A DNA stretch of 64,000 bases from positions 4,588,001 to 4,652,000 of the forward strand of contig NZ_CP016428.1 in assembly GCF_001693385.1 (NCBI RefSeq). The letters are read 5' to 3'. Origin of the DNA: Bradyrhizobium icense (GTDB lineage: Bacteria > Pseudomonadota > Alphaproteobacteria > Rhizobiales > Xanthobacteraceae). Below, in pieces: positions 8,479 through 17,492 of the stretch (the first letter of the stretch is position 1; the number at the start of each line of letters is the position of its first letter). The position numbers were made by a program, and so were the translations under genes. The notes under the pieces were generated by a model. The model saw only the letters and a list, made by a program, of their open reading frames with translations, did not search any database and was not told the origin of the DNA.

Positions 8479-9438
8479 ATGAGCCGACTCGACACCAATC
8501 GTTCCGCCGAGATGGAGGTCTTCGTCCGCGTCGTCGACCTCGGCGGGTTCACCGCTGCGGCAAAGAGCTTTCGCCTGACCCCATCCGGCGTCAGCAAGCT
8601 GCTATCCCGCCTGGAAGCCCGGCTCGGCACGCGGCTCGTCAACCGGACGACACGCAAACTCCAACTGACTGAGGAAGGCCAAGCCTTCTACCAGCGCTCG
8701 CTGCGCATCCTCGGCGAGATCGAGGAGGCCGAGCGCGAGGCCGGCTCCGGTGCGGCGCCGCGCGGGCATCTGATGGTGAACAGCAATATCCCCTTTGGCA
8801 TGCGGCACGTAATGCCGCTGTTGCCGCGCTTCCTCGTCGAGCATCCGGAGATCACGCTCGACGTCGTCCTCACCGATACCGTCATCGACCTGATGCAGGA
8901 GCGCGCCGACGTAGCCATCCGCGTCGGGCCGCTGGGGGCTTCGCGCCTCGTCGCGCGCAAGCTCGGGACCAGCCGCATGGCGGTGGTAGCCGCGCCGACC
9001 TATCTTGCCCGTTTCGGCGAGCCGAAGACGCCGGCTGACCTCGCCAGCCATCGCGGCATCGGCTGGACTTTTCCGCGCAGCATCCGCGGCTGGCCATTTC
9101 GTCGCGGCGAGCGGATCGAGGAGGTGTTGCCGCCGCCGTCCGCGCGCGCCAGCGACGGCGAAGCGGTCCGCCGGCTCGCGCTCGGCGGCGTCGGCTGCGC
9201 ACGCCTGGCTCTATTCCACATCGGTCCCGACATCGAGGCCGGGCGTCTCGTTCCGATGCTGCAGAACTATAATCCGGGGGACCGCGAAGACATCCATGCG
9301 ATCTACGTCGGCCACGCCGGGCCGCTGCCAGCGCGCGTGCGGACCTTCATCGATTTCCTCGCAACGCACATCCGGATGGGTGACCCCACCCTAAGGCGCG
9401 CTGCCGACGGCAAGTGGAAGCTGCACGGCGGATACTAA
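8479..9438 (+). CDS. LysR-family transcriptional regulator
   Basis: 319 residues. The N-terminal winged helix-turn-helix reads EMEVFVRVVDLGGFTAAAKS then LSRLEARLGTRLVNRTTR, followed by a periplasmic-binding-like effector domain. It is transcribed away from the MFS-AKR pair, and the 103-base gap between 8375 and 8479 is the natural site for its operator, so it most likely controls those two genes and itself. The effector cannot be predicted. Confidence 0.92.
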   Translation: MSRLDTNRSAEMEVFVRVVDLGGFTAAAKSFRLTPSGVSKLLSRLEARLGTRLVNRTTRKLQLTEEGQAFYQRSLRILGEIEEAEREAGSGAAPRGHLMVNSNIPFGMRHVMPLLPRFLVEHPEITLDVVLTDTVIDLMQERADVAIRVGPLGASRLVARKLGTSRMAVVAAPTYLARFGEPKTPADLASHRGIGWTFPRSIRGWPFRRGERIEEVLPPPSARASDGEAVRRLALGGVGCARLALFHIGPDIEAGRLVPMLQNYNPGDREDIHAIYVGHAGPLPARVRTFIDFLATHIRMGDPTLRRAADGKWKLHGGY

Positions 9439-9483
9439 GTGTTTGGGACAGAAGACGCCCACACGGAAGCGCAGACGTCCTGG

Positions 9484-10461
9484 CTAATTCCCGAACAACC
9501 CGCCAAACAACCCGCCCGGCCGCTGTTGCGGCGGAGGCGGCGGCGGTGCTTGCTGCGGCTGCTGCTGGAATTGCGGCTGCGGCGGCGGTCCCGGCGGACG
9601 CGGCGCCGCCTGCTTCGGCGATGGCGGACGCTTCGCACCCGGCGGCGGCACGGCCGGCTTCGGTGGATCGGGCTGCGCACTGACGATGGTTTGGTCTGGG
9701 CCTTTGCAGTCGGTCAGCCAGATATCGTAGACCGGGTGCTCGACGCCGTGCAGGCCGGGACTGGCGGCGAACATCCAGCCGGAGAAGATCCGCTTCACCT
9801 CCCCCTGCAGCGTGATCTCGTCGACTTCGACAAAGGCGTCGGTGTTGGCCGCTTCGGTCGAGGGGCGCGTGTAGCAGGCGCTGGTCTTCACGCGCAGCGC
9901 GCCGAACTGCACGGTCTCGCCGATATCTTCGTCGAAATTGATGATGCGGCCGGTGATCTTGTCGAGGCCGGAGAAGCTCGCCTTCTTGTTGGTGATCTTG
10001 GTTGCCGGCGGTTCGGACACGACCTCGTCGCCCGGCTGCAGGGTCGCCGGCGAACTGGGCACGCCCTTCGCCGGAGGCTGGCGCTGGCCCGGCGGCACGT
10101 TGGCGACGCCTGGACCTCCGGGCTGCGGCGGCTGAACGGCGACACCCGGCTGGGTGCCCTGAGGAGTCCCTGGCGGCGGCGCCAGCGGCTGCGACTGGAA
10201 GCTTCCCGGCGGGGGCGCACCCTGGCCCGGCGGCGGACGGTTCGGCGTCGGCAGCAGGCGGCCGCGCGGCAGTTCCGGCACTTCCTCGTCGTCATCAGGG
10301 AATTGTTGCTGCTGTTGATGGCCGCGCGGAATGGCACCCGGCGGCCGCAGCGGCGGATCGGAAAAGATATTGCCGATCTGCGCCTGCGCGGGCGGCGCGA
10401 GCGAGGTCATGGTGGCGGCGATCAGGGCCGCAAGACCGGTCAGGGCAATGGTTCGAAGCAT
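9484..10461 (-). CDS. DUF2155 domain protein, secreted and proline-rich
   Basis: 325 residues. A signal peptide (residues 1-27, ending PPAQAQ) is followed by a long Pro/Gln-rich stretch and then the DUF2155 domain (TNKKASFSGLDKITGRI through VYDIWLTDCK) with its conserved cysteines, and a second Pro-rich tail. The function of DUF2155 is unknown; it is conserved in Rhizobiales beside the complex I accessory gene NDUFA12. The start at 10461 is set by the signal peptide; a longer frame would add about 60 residues with no such signal. NDUFA12 itself lies 8 kb to the right here. Confidence 0.85.
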   Translation of the reverse strand: MLRTIALTGLAALIAATMTSLAPPAQAQIGNIFSDPPLRPPGAIPRGHQQQQQFPDDDEEVPELPRGRLLPTPNRPPPGQGAPPPGSFQSQPLAPPPGTPQGTQPGVAVQPPQPGGPGVANVPPGQRQPPAKGVPSSPATLQPGDEVVSEPPATKITNKKASFSGLDKITGRIINFDEDIGETVQFGALRVKTSACYTRPSTEAANTDAFVEVDEITLQGEVKRIFSGWMFAASPGLHGVEHPVYDIWLTDCKGPDQTIVSAQPDPPKPAVPPPGAKRPPSPKQAAPRPPGPPPQPQFQQQPQQAPPPPPPQQRPGGLFGGLFGN

Positions 10462-10547
10462 CTCGCGCGGCTTTAATGGGCGAATCGGGCTCGCGACATA
10501 GTACAGACTAATCCGCCGCTCGCGTCCTTCCCGGTTAACACGGTGAA

Positions 10548-10584
10548 TACGGCGGGGAAAGGGCGGTTTGCCGCCTTCCCGCCG
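10548..10584. repeat. Imperfect GC-rich inverted repeat
   Basis: GCGGGGAAAGGGCGG pairs imperfectly with CCGCCTTCCCGCCGC across a short TTTG loop. It lies between the divergent DUF2155 and SDR genes; it may be a REP-type palindrome or a terminator, and no T-run decides between these. Confidence 0.4.
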
Positions 10585-10749
10585 CACTCCATGGCGGCGC
10601 CCGGAATGGACGAAACCGGTTCTCGAATAGTGCCCCCATGATCTAGTCATCCCCCGTTTCAGATGAAATAGTCACCTCCGTCGCGCGGCCACGCGCGAAA
10701 ACCACCAAAATCCGGGAAAACCGGAAGGAGTCAGAGGAAACCTCAAGCT

Positions 10750-11529
10750 ATGCCCGATCGAATTCGCCTCGATGGCCGGGTTGCCGTCGTGACCGGCGCG
10801 GCCGGTGTCATTGGAACCGCGACCATCCGCCTGTTGGCCGAGCGCGGCGCCCGCATCGTTGCGGTCGACCGCAGGGAAGACGACCTCAAGGCCGCCATCA
10901 GCGACCTGCCCGCCTCCGCCGAGGCGCTTGCCGTCACCGCCGACGTCACGCGGGAAGACGAGGTCGCGGAATATGTCCGCGCCAGCGTCGACAGGTTCGG
11001 GACGATCGATGCCTTCTACAACAACGCCGGCGTCGAAGGCGATATCAAGCCGATCCCGCAATATTCGCTGGAGAGTTTCCGGCGCGTGCTCGACGTCAAC
11101 GTCGTCGGCGTCTTTCTCGGCATGAAGCATGTTCTGCCGGTGATGCTGAAGCAGAACAAGGGCAGCATCATCAACACCGCCTCCATCGCCGGCCTGGTCG
11201 GCTCGCCGATGATCGCCGTCTACAGCGCCAGCAAGCACGCGGTGATCGGTCTGACCAAGAGCGCCGCATGGGAATGCACCGGCACCGGCGTGCGGGTCAA
11301 TTGCGTCTGCCCCGGCCTGATCGACAGCCGGATGCTGAGCACGATCCTACAGGGCCGCAACCCCGGCAATGAGCCGCCGCCGACCGAAAAGATCGTCGAC
11401 CGGATTCCGGCGCGGCGGCTCGGACAGGCGTCCGAAGTCGCCTCCATCGTGGCGTTCCTCGCCTCCGACGAGGCCAGCTACGTTTCCGGCTCCGCCTATA
11501 CCGTCGATGGCGGGCGCACCGCCGCCTGA
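10750..11529 (+). CDS. Short-chain dehydrogenase/reductase
   Basis: A 259-residue classical SDR. The Rossmann glycine motif is TGAAGVIG, with Val where the consensus has Gly or Ile; NNAG is present, and the catalytic Ser (NTASIAG), Tyr and Lys (YSASKHA) follow, with C-terminal SGSAYTVDGG. It should bind NAD(H) or NADP(H); Asp at the end of strand 2 (VAVDRRE) favours NAD. It is followed 30 bases later by an esterase in the same direction, so the two probably form an operon for oxidation and hydrolysis of a small alcohol or ester, substrate unknown. Confidence 0.92.
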   Translation: MPDRIRLDGRVAVVTGAAGVIGTATIRLLAERGARIVAVDRREDDLKAAISDLPASAEALAVTADVTREDEVAEYVRASVDRFGTIDAFYNNAGVEGDIKPIPQYSLESFRRVLDVNVVGVFLGMKHVLPVMLKQNKGSIINTASIAGLVGSPMIAVYSASKHAVIGLTKSAAWECTGTGVRVNCVCPGLIDSRMLSTILQGRNPGNEPPPTEKIVDRIPARRLGQASEVASIVAFLASDEASYVSGSAYTVDGGRTAA

Positions 11530-11559
11530 CGCACTCAGAAACAGAGGTCATTCCCCATC

Positions 11560-12507
11560 ATGCCCGTCACGCTCGATCCCGATGCCGCCGCCGTCTACAA
11601 GGCTTTCCAGGAGGCGGGCCGTCCCGCCTATGAGACGCTGACCGCGCCGGAAGCGCGCGAATATTATCGAAGCGCCCGCGTCGTCAGTAATCCCGAACCG
11701 CCAGCGCTCGAATCCAACCAGCCACTCGCGATCCCCGCGCCGCACGGCACGATTCCGGCGCGCATCTACACGCCGAAGACGCTGCGCAAGAACAACGGCC
11801 TTGCGCCGTGCCTGGTGTTCTTTCACGGCGGCGGCTGGGTGATCGGCGATCTCGATACCCACGAGGTGGTCTGCCAGAAGCTTGCCCATGAAGGCGAGCT
11901 GATCGTGATCTCGGTCGACTATCGACTGGCGCCGGAGCACAAATTTCCCGCCGCCGCCGACGACGCCATCACTGCGACCAGGTGGGTTGCCGCCAACGCC
12001 AGCAAGCTCGGCATCGACGCTGCTCACTTGCTGGTCGGCGGCGACAGCGCCGGCGGTAATCTCGCCGCCGTCGTGGCGCTCGCCGCGCGCGACGGCGACG
12101 GCCCGAAACTCGCCGGCCAGGTGCTGATTTATCCCGCCACCGACTTTGCGATGAGCCATCCCTCGCACAGCGAGCCCGAGACCAGCATCCTGCTGACGCA
12201 CTCCGTGACCAAATGGTTCTGCAACCATTATCTGAACGGCGCGGCCGACATCGAGCATTGGAAGGCCTCGCCCGCGCGCGCCAAAACGCTCGCCGGCTTG
12301 CCGCCGGCCTATGTGCTGACCGCAGGCGCCGATCCGCTGCGCGACGAGGGCGCCGAATATGCCGCGCGGCTCAAGGAGGCCGGCGTGCCCATGACCTACC
12401 GGCATTTCCCCGGCCAGTTCCACGGCTTCTTCACCATGGGCAAGCTGCTGCAGCAGGCCAATGTCGCCGTCAGCGAGATCGCGGCGTGGCTGAAGGCGCT
12501 GAAATAG
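11560..12507 (+). CDS. Alpha/beta hydrolase, hormone-sensitive lipase family
   Basis: 315 residues. The HSL-family oxyanion motif FFHGGGWVIGD and the nucleophile elbow GGDSAGGN are present, with the acid in GADPLRDEG and the histidine in GQFHGFFTMG completing the triad. No signal peptide is seen, so it acts in the cytoplasm on short acyl esters. It follows the SDR by 30 bases on the same strand. Confidence 0.9.
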   Translation: MPVTLDPDAAAVYKAFQEAGRPAYETLTAPEAREYYRSARVVSNPEPPALESNQPLAIPAPHGTIPARIYTPKTLRKNNGLAPCLVFFHGGGWVIGDLDTHEVVCQKLAHEGELIVISVDYRLAPEHKFPAAADDAITATRWVAANASKLGIDAAHLLVGGDSAGGNLAAVVALAARDGDGPKLAGQVLIYPATDFAMSHPSHSEPETSILLTHSVTKWFCNHYLNGAADIEHWKASPARAKTLAGLPPAYVLTAGADPLRDEGAEYAARLKEAGVPMTYRHFPGQFHGFFTMGKLLQQANVAVSEIAAWLKALK

Positions 12508-12781
12508 CGCTACAGTCCCCTCCTTGTCGCGCACGTTCGAGGCCATCGTGATTGAGCCGATATTTGTGTTTGGAATACCCGTCGACTTTATCCTGTTGCG
12601 CTGACGCTGCCCGGGGTCGCAAGGCCAACGGTGTCGTTACACCGCTGGAACCCGCCCGCATCCACATCTTGTTGACCGGCGTCATCAAGCCGCAATGTCT
12701 CCCATTTTCAGGCTAGTCTTCGCGCATAAACCGATCTGCCGCTGATTCGGCGGACGATCGCGACGCGCGGGGGTATTTGCC

Positions 12782-13681
12782 ATGGCATTTTTTAAGCGCG
12801 AACTTTTTAAGCGCGAACTCGACCCGATCGAGCGCTTCGAGAACGCGCTAAAGGAGAAATTGGCGGCCCGGCAGAAGCTGGCCGACCGCTTGAGCATTGC
12901 CGAAACGGAACTTGCGGAGAAACGCGCCGCCACCGAACGGCTGGCGGTCGCAGGAGCCGCCGCTGCCCGGCTCGATCGGGCGGAGGCCGACATGCGCGCC
13001 GTCGAAGAGCGCACCAAGACCTGGCGCGCCAATTTGGTTGAACACGACGAGCAGGTCGCATCAGCCGAACGCGCACTGGCTGACGCCAAGGCACAGCGCG
13101 ACCGCGATACGATGGCCGACCAGATCGAAGCGATGGCTGCAGCCATCGAGCGCGCTGCGCCGGGATTTGATGCAAGTGCCACGGCGCTCGTCGAAGCCGT
13201 CACCAAAGCTACGCTGTCGATCTCGGACGCAACCAGGTTTTCGAGCAACGTCGATGCCGTGCGTCGCGAGGTTCTCTCGGCGGCGGACTTGATATGTTGG
13301 GAGTTGCGGTCCGCGGCCGTGCGCACACGAGCCGGCAACGCCAATCTCGCCAGCCCCATGCTGTCAGAGTCGGAGCAACCGCTATCCGCCGAGATCGATC
13401 GGCAACTGATCTACACCCTGCATCCCCTGCAGTGGCGCGAGGACGGTGAAGTGCGCCGAGTTCCGGCCTTCGCGCTGGTCGGGCTGCCCAAGGCGTTGCT
13501 GCCGGTCGCGCTGCAGCATCAGCACGTGGATCATCTCAACGCCCGCCGTGTGCAGACGCTGATGCATCTTCATGGCAGCGCGGGACAGAGCGGCGAACCC
13601 GACCCTGATGATCCGCAGCTCGTCGACCTCGATGCCCTGCTCGCGGAAGAGCAGCCGAGCGCGAAAGCCGACGTTGCCTGA
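12782..13681 (+). CDS. Hypothetical coiled-coil protein
   Basis: 299 residues, not recognised. Residues about 15-130 are charged and heptad-like (LAARQKLADRLSIAETEL, then RAEADMRAVEERTK), predicting a long coiled coil. The C-terminal half has no repeated pattern and ends in an acidic stretch (DPDDPQLVDLDALLAEE). The first 11 residues contain an exact tandem FKREL FKREL, produced by a 15-base duplication around 12789-12820. There is no signal peptide or membrane segment. The start is preceded by GGGGG at the correct distance. It may have a structural or phage-related role, but nothing nearby supports one. Confidence 0.75.
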   Translation: MAFFKRELFKRELDPIERFENALKEKLAARQKLADRLSIAETELAEKRAATERLAVAGAAAARLDRAEADMRAVEERTKTWRANLVEHDEQVASAERALADAKAQRDRDTMADQIEAMAAAIERAAPGFDASATALVEAVTKATLSISDATRFSSNVDAVRREVLSAADLICWELRSAAVRTRAGNANLASPMLSESEQPLSAEIDRQLIYTLHPLQWREDGEVRRVPAFALVGLPKALLPVALQHQHVDHLNARRVQTLMHLHGSAGQSGEPDPDDPQLVDLDALLAEEQPSAKADVA

Positions 13682-13766
13682 GCCAGCAGACGGCCACCGA
13701 CAAGCGCTGAACCAAACCGCTCCAGCGGACGTTGTCCGGGTTGGTTCATGAAGCCGGCTTTCGAGG

Positions 13767-14609
13767 ATGCGGCTACGCGTCGTCACGCTCAACGTCTGGA
13801 ATCGGCAAGGCGATCCGAAACGAACCGGCTTGATCAACCTGGAACTGCGCCGGCTGGCTCCCGACCTCGTGTCATTCCAGGAAGTGGTCAAATCGCCGGA
13901 CCATTCGCAACTCGACGAGTTGATCCACGACACCGGCCTGCATGGAACGCATCAGGCTGACGTGCTGCGCAGCGTCCCGCCCCATGCCGATCGTTTTGGC
14001 GGAGGCGCCGTCGCGACGCGATGGCCGCATCGCGTCGAGGAAGTCCTCGATCTGCGCATGTCGGATGCGAACGATGTCCCCTGGTGCTCGCTGGCAGTAA
14101 CGGTGCCGCTACCCGGCGAAGGCGATCTCCTGTTCATCGCCGCTACGACCTCGTGGCGGCTTGCCGCGGAATCGGCCCGGGAACGGCAGGTCGTTGCGCT
14201 GACGGATCTCGACGCGCGTCACCGGCAGCCCCTTCCCACCGTCATCGCCGGCGACTTCAACGCAACGCCTGAAGCGGCCAGCATTCGCTACCTCACCGGA
14301 CTGCAGTCGCTCGGCGGACGAAGCGTCAAGTATCACGACGCCTGGGAAGTCGCAGGCGAAGGTCAGGGTTATACCTGGAGCGTCGACAATCCAAATGCAC
14401 AGTCGGAGATCGACCGGATCGTCCGTCAGCCGCGTCATCGGCGCAGGGTCGATTACGTGTTCGTGGGCTCCCGGGACGCCCACCCGAAGGCGAGCTGCGA
14501 CGTTCAGGCCGCCTCGCTCGCATTCGACCTGCCGGTCGACGGCATCTGGCCCAGCGACCATTTTGGCGTCGTGGCCGATCTGGAAATCAGCACCGCTCCC
14601 TCCGCGTGA
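13767..14609 (+). CDS. Endonuclease/exonuclease/phosphatase-family hydrolase
   Basis: 280 residues with the EEP fold in order: LRVVTLNVWN (Asn), LVSFQEV (metal-binding Glu), VIAGDFNATPEA (Asp and Asn) and SDHFGVVADL (catalytic Asp-His). The family includes DNases, sphingomyelinases and inositol phosphatases, and the sequence does not choose between them. There is no signal peptide, so it is probably cytoplasmic. A loop around residues 205-230 (NPNAQSEIDRIVRQPRHR) is an insertion before the conserved RRVDYVFVG block. Confidence 0.85.
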   Translation: MRLRVVTLNVWNRQGDPKRTGLINLELRRLAPDLVSFQEVVKSPDHSQLDELIHDTGLHGTHQADVLRSVPPHADRFGGGAVATRWPHRVEEVLDLRMSDANDVPWCSLAVTVPLPGEGDLLFIAATTSWRLAAESARERQVVALTDLDARHRQPLPTVIAGDFNATPEAASIRYLTGLQSLGGRSVKYHDAWEVAGEGQGYTWSVDNPNAQSEIDRIVRQPRHRRRVDYVFVGSRDAHPKASCDVQAASLAFDLPVDGIWPSDHFGVVADLEISTAPSA

Positions 14610-14772
14610 GGCCCTTGCAGCCTGGCACTGTTCGAAATCGGCTTCGGCAACATCGCCACTGCAGTTCCTTCGGGAATCGGGTGGCCGCGACGGCTTCGTC
14701 CTGCGATCCGATGCTCACGTACCAAGCCGTGCCGTTGAATCAAGGCAAGGCGATTGCAGTTGGAGAAAGCCA

Positions 14773-15258
14773 ATGAAATCGGAAAACAATCCGGCAAGCC
14801 GAAATCCCTTCGGCGTCATGGACGTTCCAAATCCCAGTGATGACGATGTGATGCAGTTCGCCCGCATCACGGTGCCGGAAGAATCCGCCACCGATGAGAA
14901 TGCAGCGCCATGGAGCCCTGGAGATGCGAGCTATCAGCACGGCACGATCGATGGTGAGTGGTCGAGCCGCTGGAAGGGCGCTGCCGACCCCACTATCCCG
15001 GGCGATGCTGCCGATAAATGGAAACAGGGCCAGGGCGAAGCGAGAACCGTGGGGGACCGCGTATACCTGCTATTCGACTGGAGTTCCGGCGCGCGCCGGG
15101 GACTGATCGACGCACGTCGCGAAGGCCCGCGGCGACTGGTCGGCAAGTATATCAACCTGAACAACCCGGAGATCACGGTCCCCTGGGTCGGCCTCGTCGT
15201 GAACGACCAGCGAATAGATGGCTACTTTGCGCAGGGCCGCGTGGATTTCCGGAGGTAG
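14773..15258 (+). CDS. Hypothetical protein
   Basis: 161 residues, not recognised. It is rich in Trp, Gly and Asp, with TIDGEWSSRWKGAAD, VGDRVYLLFDW and VGKYINLNNPEITVPWVG, suggesting a compact beta-rich cytoplasmic domain. The ATG at 14773 is used because GGAGAAA lies just upstream; a longer frame would overlap the preceding nuclease gene. Its stop lies 15 bases from the stop of the convergent GlxA-type gene. Confidence 0.75.
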   Translation: MKSENNPASRNPFGVMDVPNPSDDDVMQFARITVPEESATDENAAPWSPGDASYQHGTIDGEWSSRWKGAADPTIPGDAADKWKQGQGEARTVGDRVYLLFDWSSGARRGLIDARREGPRRLVGKYINLNNPEITVPWVGLVVNDQRIDGYFAQGRVDFRR

Positions 15259-15273
15259 CTGCTCTCCATCCAC

Positions 15274-16212
15274 CTACCCTGCCCGCGCCGCGCGGCGCAG
15301 CGATTGCGGGGGCTGGCCGAAAGCGCGGATGAACGCGCGGCGCATCCGCTCGGGGTCGCGGAAGCCGGTGGTTTGCGCGACGCGCTCGATCGCCTCGCTG
15401 GAGGACTGCACGCGTTGCCGCGCCACCTCGATGCGCAACCTCTCCACCGCCTTTGACGGTGTGGTGCCGGTCTCGGCCATGAAGGCGCGGGTAAAATGCC
15501 GCGAGCTCATGCCGGCCTGCTCGGCGAGGTCCTCGACAGTGAGCGGCGCATCGAGATTCTCGCGGGCCCAGGCCAATAGCGTCCCGAACCGGCCGTTCGG
15601 CGCCTTCAATTCCAGGAGCGATGAGAACTGCGACTGGCCGCCGCTGCGGCGGTGATAGAGCACGAGTTGCTTTGCGGTGTTCTGCGCGATCTCGTCGCCG
15701 TAATCCTCCGCGATCATCGCCAGCGACAGATCGATGCCGGCCGATATGCCGGCCGAGGTCCAGACGTCGCCGTCGCGCACGAAGATGCGGTCGGGCTCCA
15801 GCTTCACCTGCGGATAGGTTTTCAGAAAATGCCGCGTGCGCTGCCAATGCGTGGTGGCGCGGCGGCCATCGAGCAGGCCGGCTTCGGCGAGGATATAGGC
15901 GCCGGAGCAGACGCTGGCGATGCGGATGCCGCATCTGGCAATCGCGCGCACGAAGCCGACCGTCTTCTCGCAAGCGGCGGCCTGCCGTACACCCTCGCCG
16001 CCGGCGACGATCAGCGTCGTGATCGCCGATGCCGATTTCAATCCTCTCGCGACGATCTCGACGCCCGACGACGAGCGCACCGGCCCCGCCGTCACCGCCA
16101 GAACGCGGATCGCGGGCGCCCCCTCGGCAAAGCGCGCCGCGATCTCGAACGCCGAAATCGGCCCGGCAGCGTCGAGCAACTGGAAGTCTGGAAACACGAG
16201 AACGCCGATCAT
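15274..16212 (-). CDS. GlxA-family AraC-type regulator with DJ-1/PfpI domain
   Basis: 312 residues. The N-terminal two thirds form a DJ-1/PfpI-like domain with the nucleophile-elbow cysteine in SVCSGAYILAEAGLLDG. The C-terminal 100 residues carry an AraC double helix-turn-helix (LTVEDLAEQAGMSSRHFTRAF, then the second helix around QTTGFRDPERMRRAF). Such proteins activate catabolic genes in response to small amines or nitrogen compounds. It diverges from the DJ-1 protein gene at 16325, its likely target. The ATG at 16212 has only a weak ribosome site; a much longer frame on this strand crosses the divergent gene and is not credible. Confidence 0.88.
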   Translation of the reverse strand: MIGVLVFPDFQLLDAAGPISAFEIAARFAEGAPAIRVLAVTAGPVRSSSGVEIVARGLKSASAITTLIVAGGEGVRQAAACEKTVGFVRAIARCGIRIASVCSGAYILAEAGLLDGRRATTHWQRTRHFLKTYPQVKLEPDRIFVRDGDVWTSAGISAGIDLSLAMIAEDYGDEIAQNTAKQLVLYHRRSGGQSQFSSLLELKAPNGRFGTLLAWARENLDAPLTVEDLAEQAGMSSRHFTRAFMAETGTTPSKAVERLRIEVARQRVQSSSEAIERVAQTTGFRDPERMRRAFIRAFGQPPQSLRRAARAG

Positions 16213-16324
16213 GATGTTTACCCGCTTTTGGCCGATGTCCTGAAATGAGGGAAATATGCCATTTTGGACACGAAGCGACCATGGCAGGATGCCCTCCGTC
16301 AAGGCAAATTTTCCGGAGGTCACG

Positions 16325-17029
16325 ATGTCCGCGCCATCTCCAACGCCCACGCCGCTGCAAATCGGTCTCGTCCTGTTCCCGCGCGTCACCCAGCTCGATT
16401 TCACCGGTCCCCTGCAGGTGTTTTCCAGCCTGCCCGGCGCAAAGGTGCATTTGATCTGGAAGCGGATCGAACCGGTCGCGAGCGATTCCGTGCTGGTGCT
16501 GACGCCGACCACGACCTTTGCGGACTGCCCGCAGCTCGACGTCATCTGCGTGCCCGGCGGGTTCGGCACCGACGACATGATCGACGACGAGGAGATGCTG
16601 GCCTTCCTGCGCAAGCAAGCGCCGGGAGCGAAATACATCACCTCGGTCTGTACGGGATCGCTGGTGCTCGGCGCAGCCGGCCTGCTCAAAGGTTTTCGCG
16701 CGACTACGCATTGGACGGCGATGGATTTTCTGAAAGCGTTCGGCGCGATCCCGACCAAAACGCGCGTCTGCGTCGACCGCAACCGCGTCACCGGCGGCGG
16801 CGTCACCGCCGGCATCGATTTCGCGCTGACGCTGGTCTCGCTGCTGCACGACCAGAAGACCGCGGAAGCGATCCAGCTCCGGCTCGAATACAACCCGGCG
16901 CCGCCGTTCAATTCCGGCTCGCCCGACACCGCGCCGCCGGAAGTGCTTGCATTCATGAAGGACAGGATCGCGCAAGCGCAAATCCGCCGCGGCGAAATGA
17001 TCGACCGTGCCGCCGCGCGGCTGGGGTAA
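16325..17029 (+). CDS. DJ-1/PfpI-family protein, isonitrile hydratase-like
   Basis: 234 residues, a single DJ-1/PfpI domain. The pattern IGLVLFPRVTQLDFTGPLQVF with Asp, and SVCTGSLVLGAAGLL with the conserved Cys, resembles isonitrile hydratase (InhA) of Pseudomonas, where an Asp and this Cys are essential. The function is inferred; other family members are chaperones or amidases. GGAGGT ends just before the ATG at 16325. It is divergent from the GlxA-type regulator. Confidence 0.82.
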   Translation: MSAPSPTPTPLQIGLVLFPRVTQLDFTGPLQVFSSLPGAKVHLIWKRIEPVASDSVLVLTPTTTFADCPQLDVICVPGGFGTDDMIDDEEMLAFLRKQAPGAKYITSVCTGSLVLGAAGLLKGFRATTHWTAMDFLKAFGAIPTKTRVCVDRNRVTGGGVTAGIDFALTLVSLLHDQKTAEAIQLRLEYNPAPPFNSGSPDTAPPEVLAFMKDRIAQAQIRRGEMIDRAAARLG

Positions 17030-17035
17030 ATCTCC

Positions 17036-17153
17036 GTGTCCCGGACGCGGCGCGGCACGAAAGTGACGGGACGCAGAGCCGGGACCTACACACATATGGG
17101 TCCCGGCTCTGCGGTGCATCGTTGCACGCTGCACCGCGTCCGGGACACGTGAT
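17036..17153. repeat. Long palindromic repeat, Bradyrhizobium REP type
   Basis: Nested inverted arms: TGTCCCGGACGCGG pairs with CCGCGTCCGGGACA at the outside and CGCAGAGCCGGGACC pairs with GGTCCCGGCTCTGCG at the inside, around a short TACACACATAT loop. It could fold into a cruciform or a transcribed hairpin after the DJ-1 gene. Repeats of this sequence type are frequent in Bradyrhizobium intergenic DNA (from memory, not searched). Confidence 0.75.
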
Positions 17154-17492
17154 TGCCGCCACGAAGAAAAAGGTGCCGCCCGGTTTCCCAGACGGCCTTT
17201 CCTGTCCTACGGCAGCCACACATTAGCGGGCGATTTCAGAACCTCCGCACCGGGGGCCTATCTCCCGGCCGTGTCCTACTCGGTGACCGCTGCTCGCCGG
17301 GGCAGTCGCGAACTGGAGCCCGGCACCGACGCGATGGTTTCCCATCTCCGTAAGATGGCTACATTGAGCCGCGATAACGCGCTGAGCACAAGGGAGCCGT
17401 GACGAATGTCCCCGCTGATCCCGTTATCCACAGACCTGGAGCAAGACCAAACACATCGCGACGCAAGCCCGGATGACCGAGCACGCGCATCA
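17154..17492. other. Non-coding gap, nothing recognised
   Basis: About 340 bases between the palindrome and the stop of the membrane protein gene. Short frames exist but none has a ribosome site, codon pattern or motif that I would trust. Confidence 0.5.

Noticed and set aside
12508..12781. Possible minus-strand small gene between esterase and coiled-coil gene
   Set aside because: The only frame is Arg/Ser-rich, overlaps the esterase end, and has no start signal.
16264..17226. Plus-strand frame longer than the DJ-1 gene
   Set aside because: Different frame from the DJ-1 protein with its Cys motif and ribosome site; its product is Arg/Pro-rich noise.
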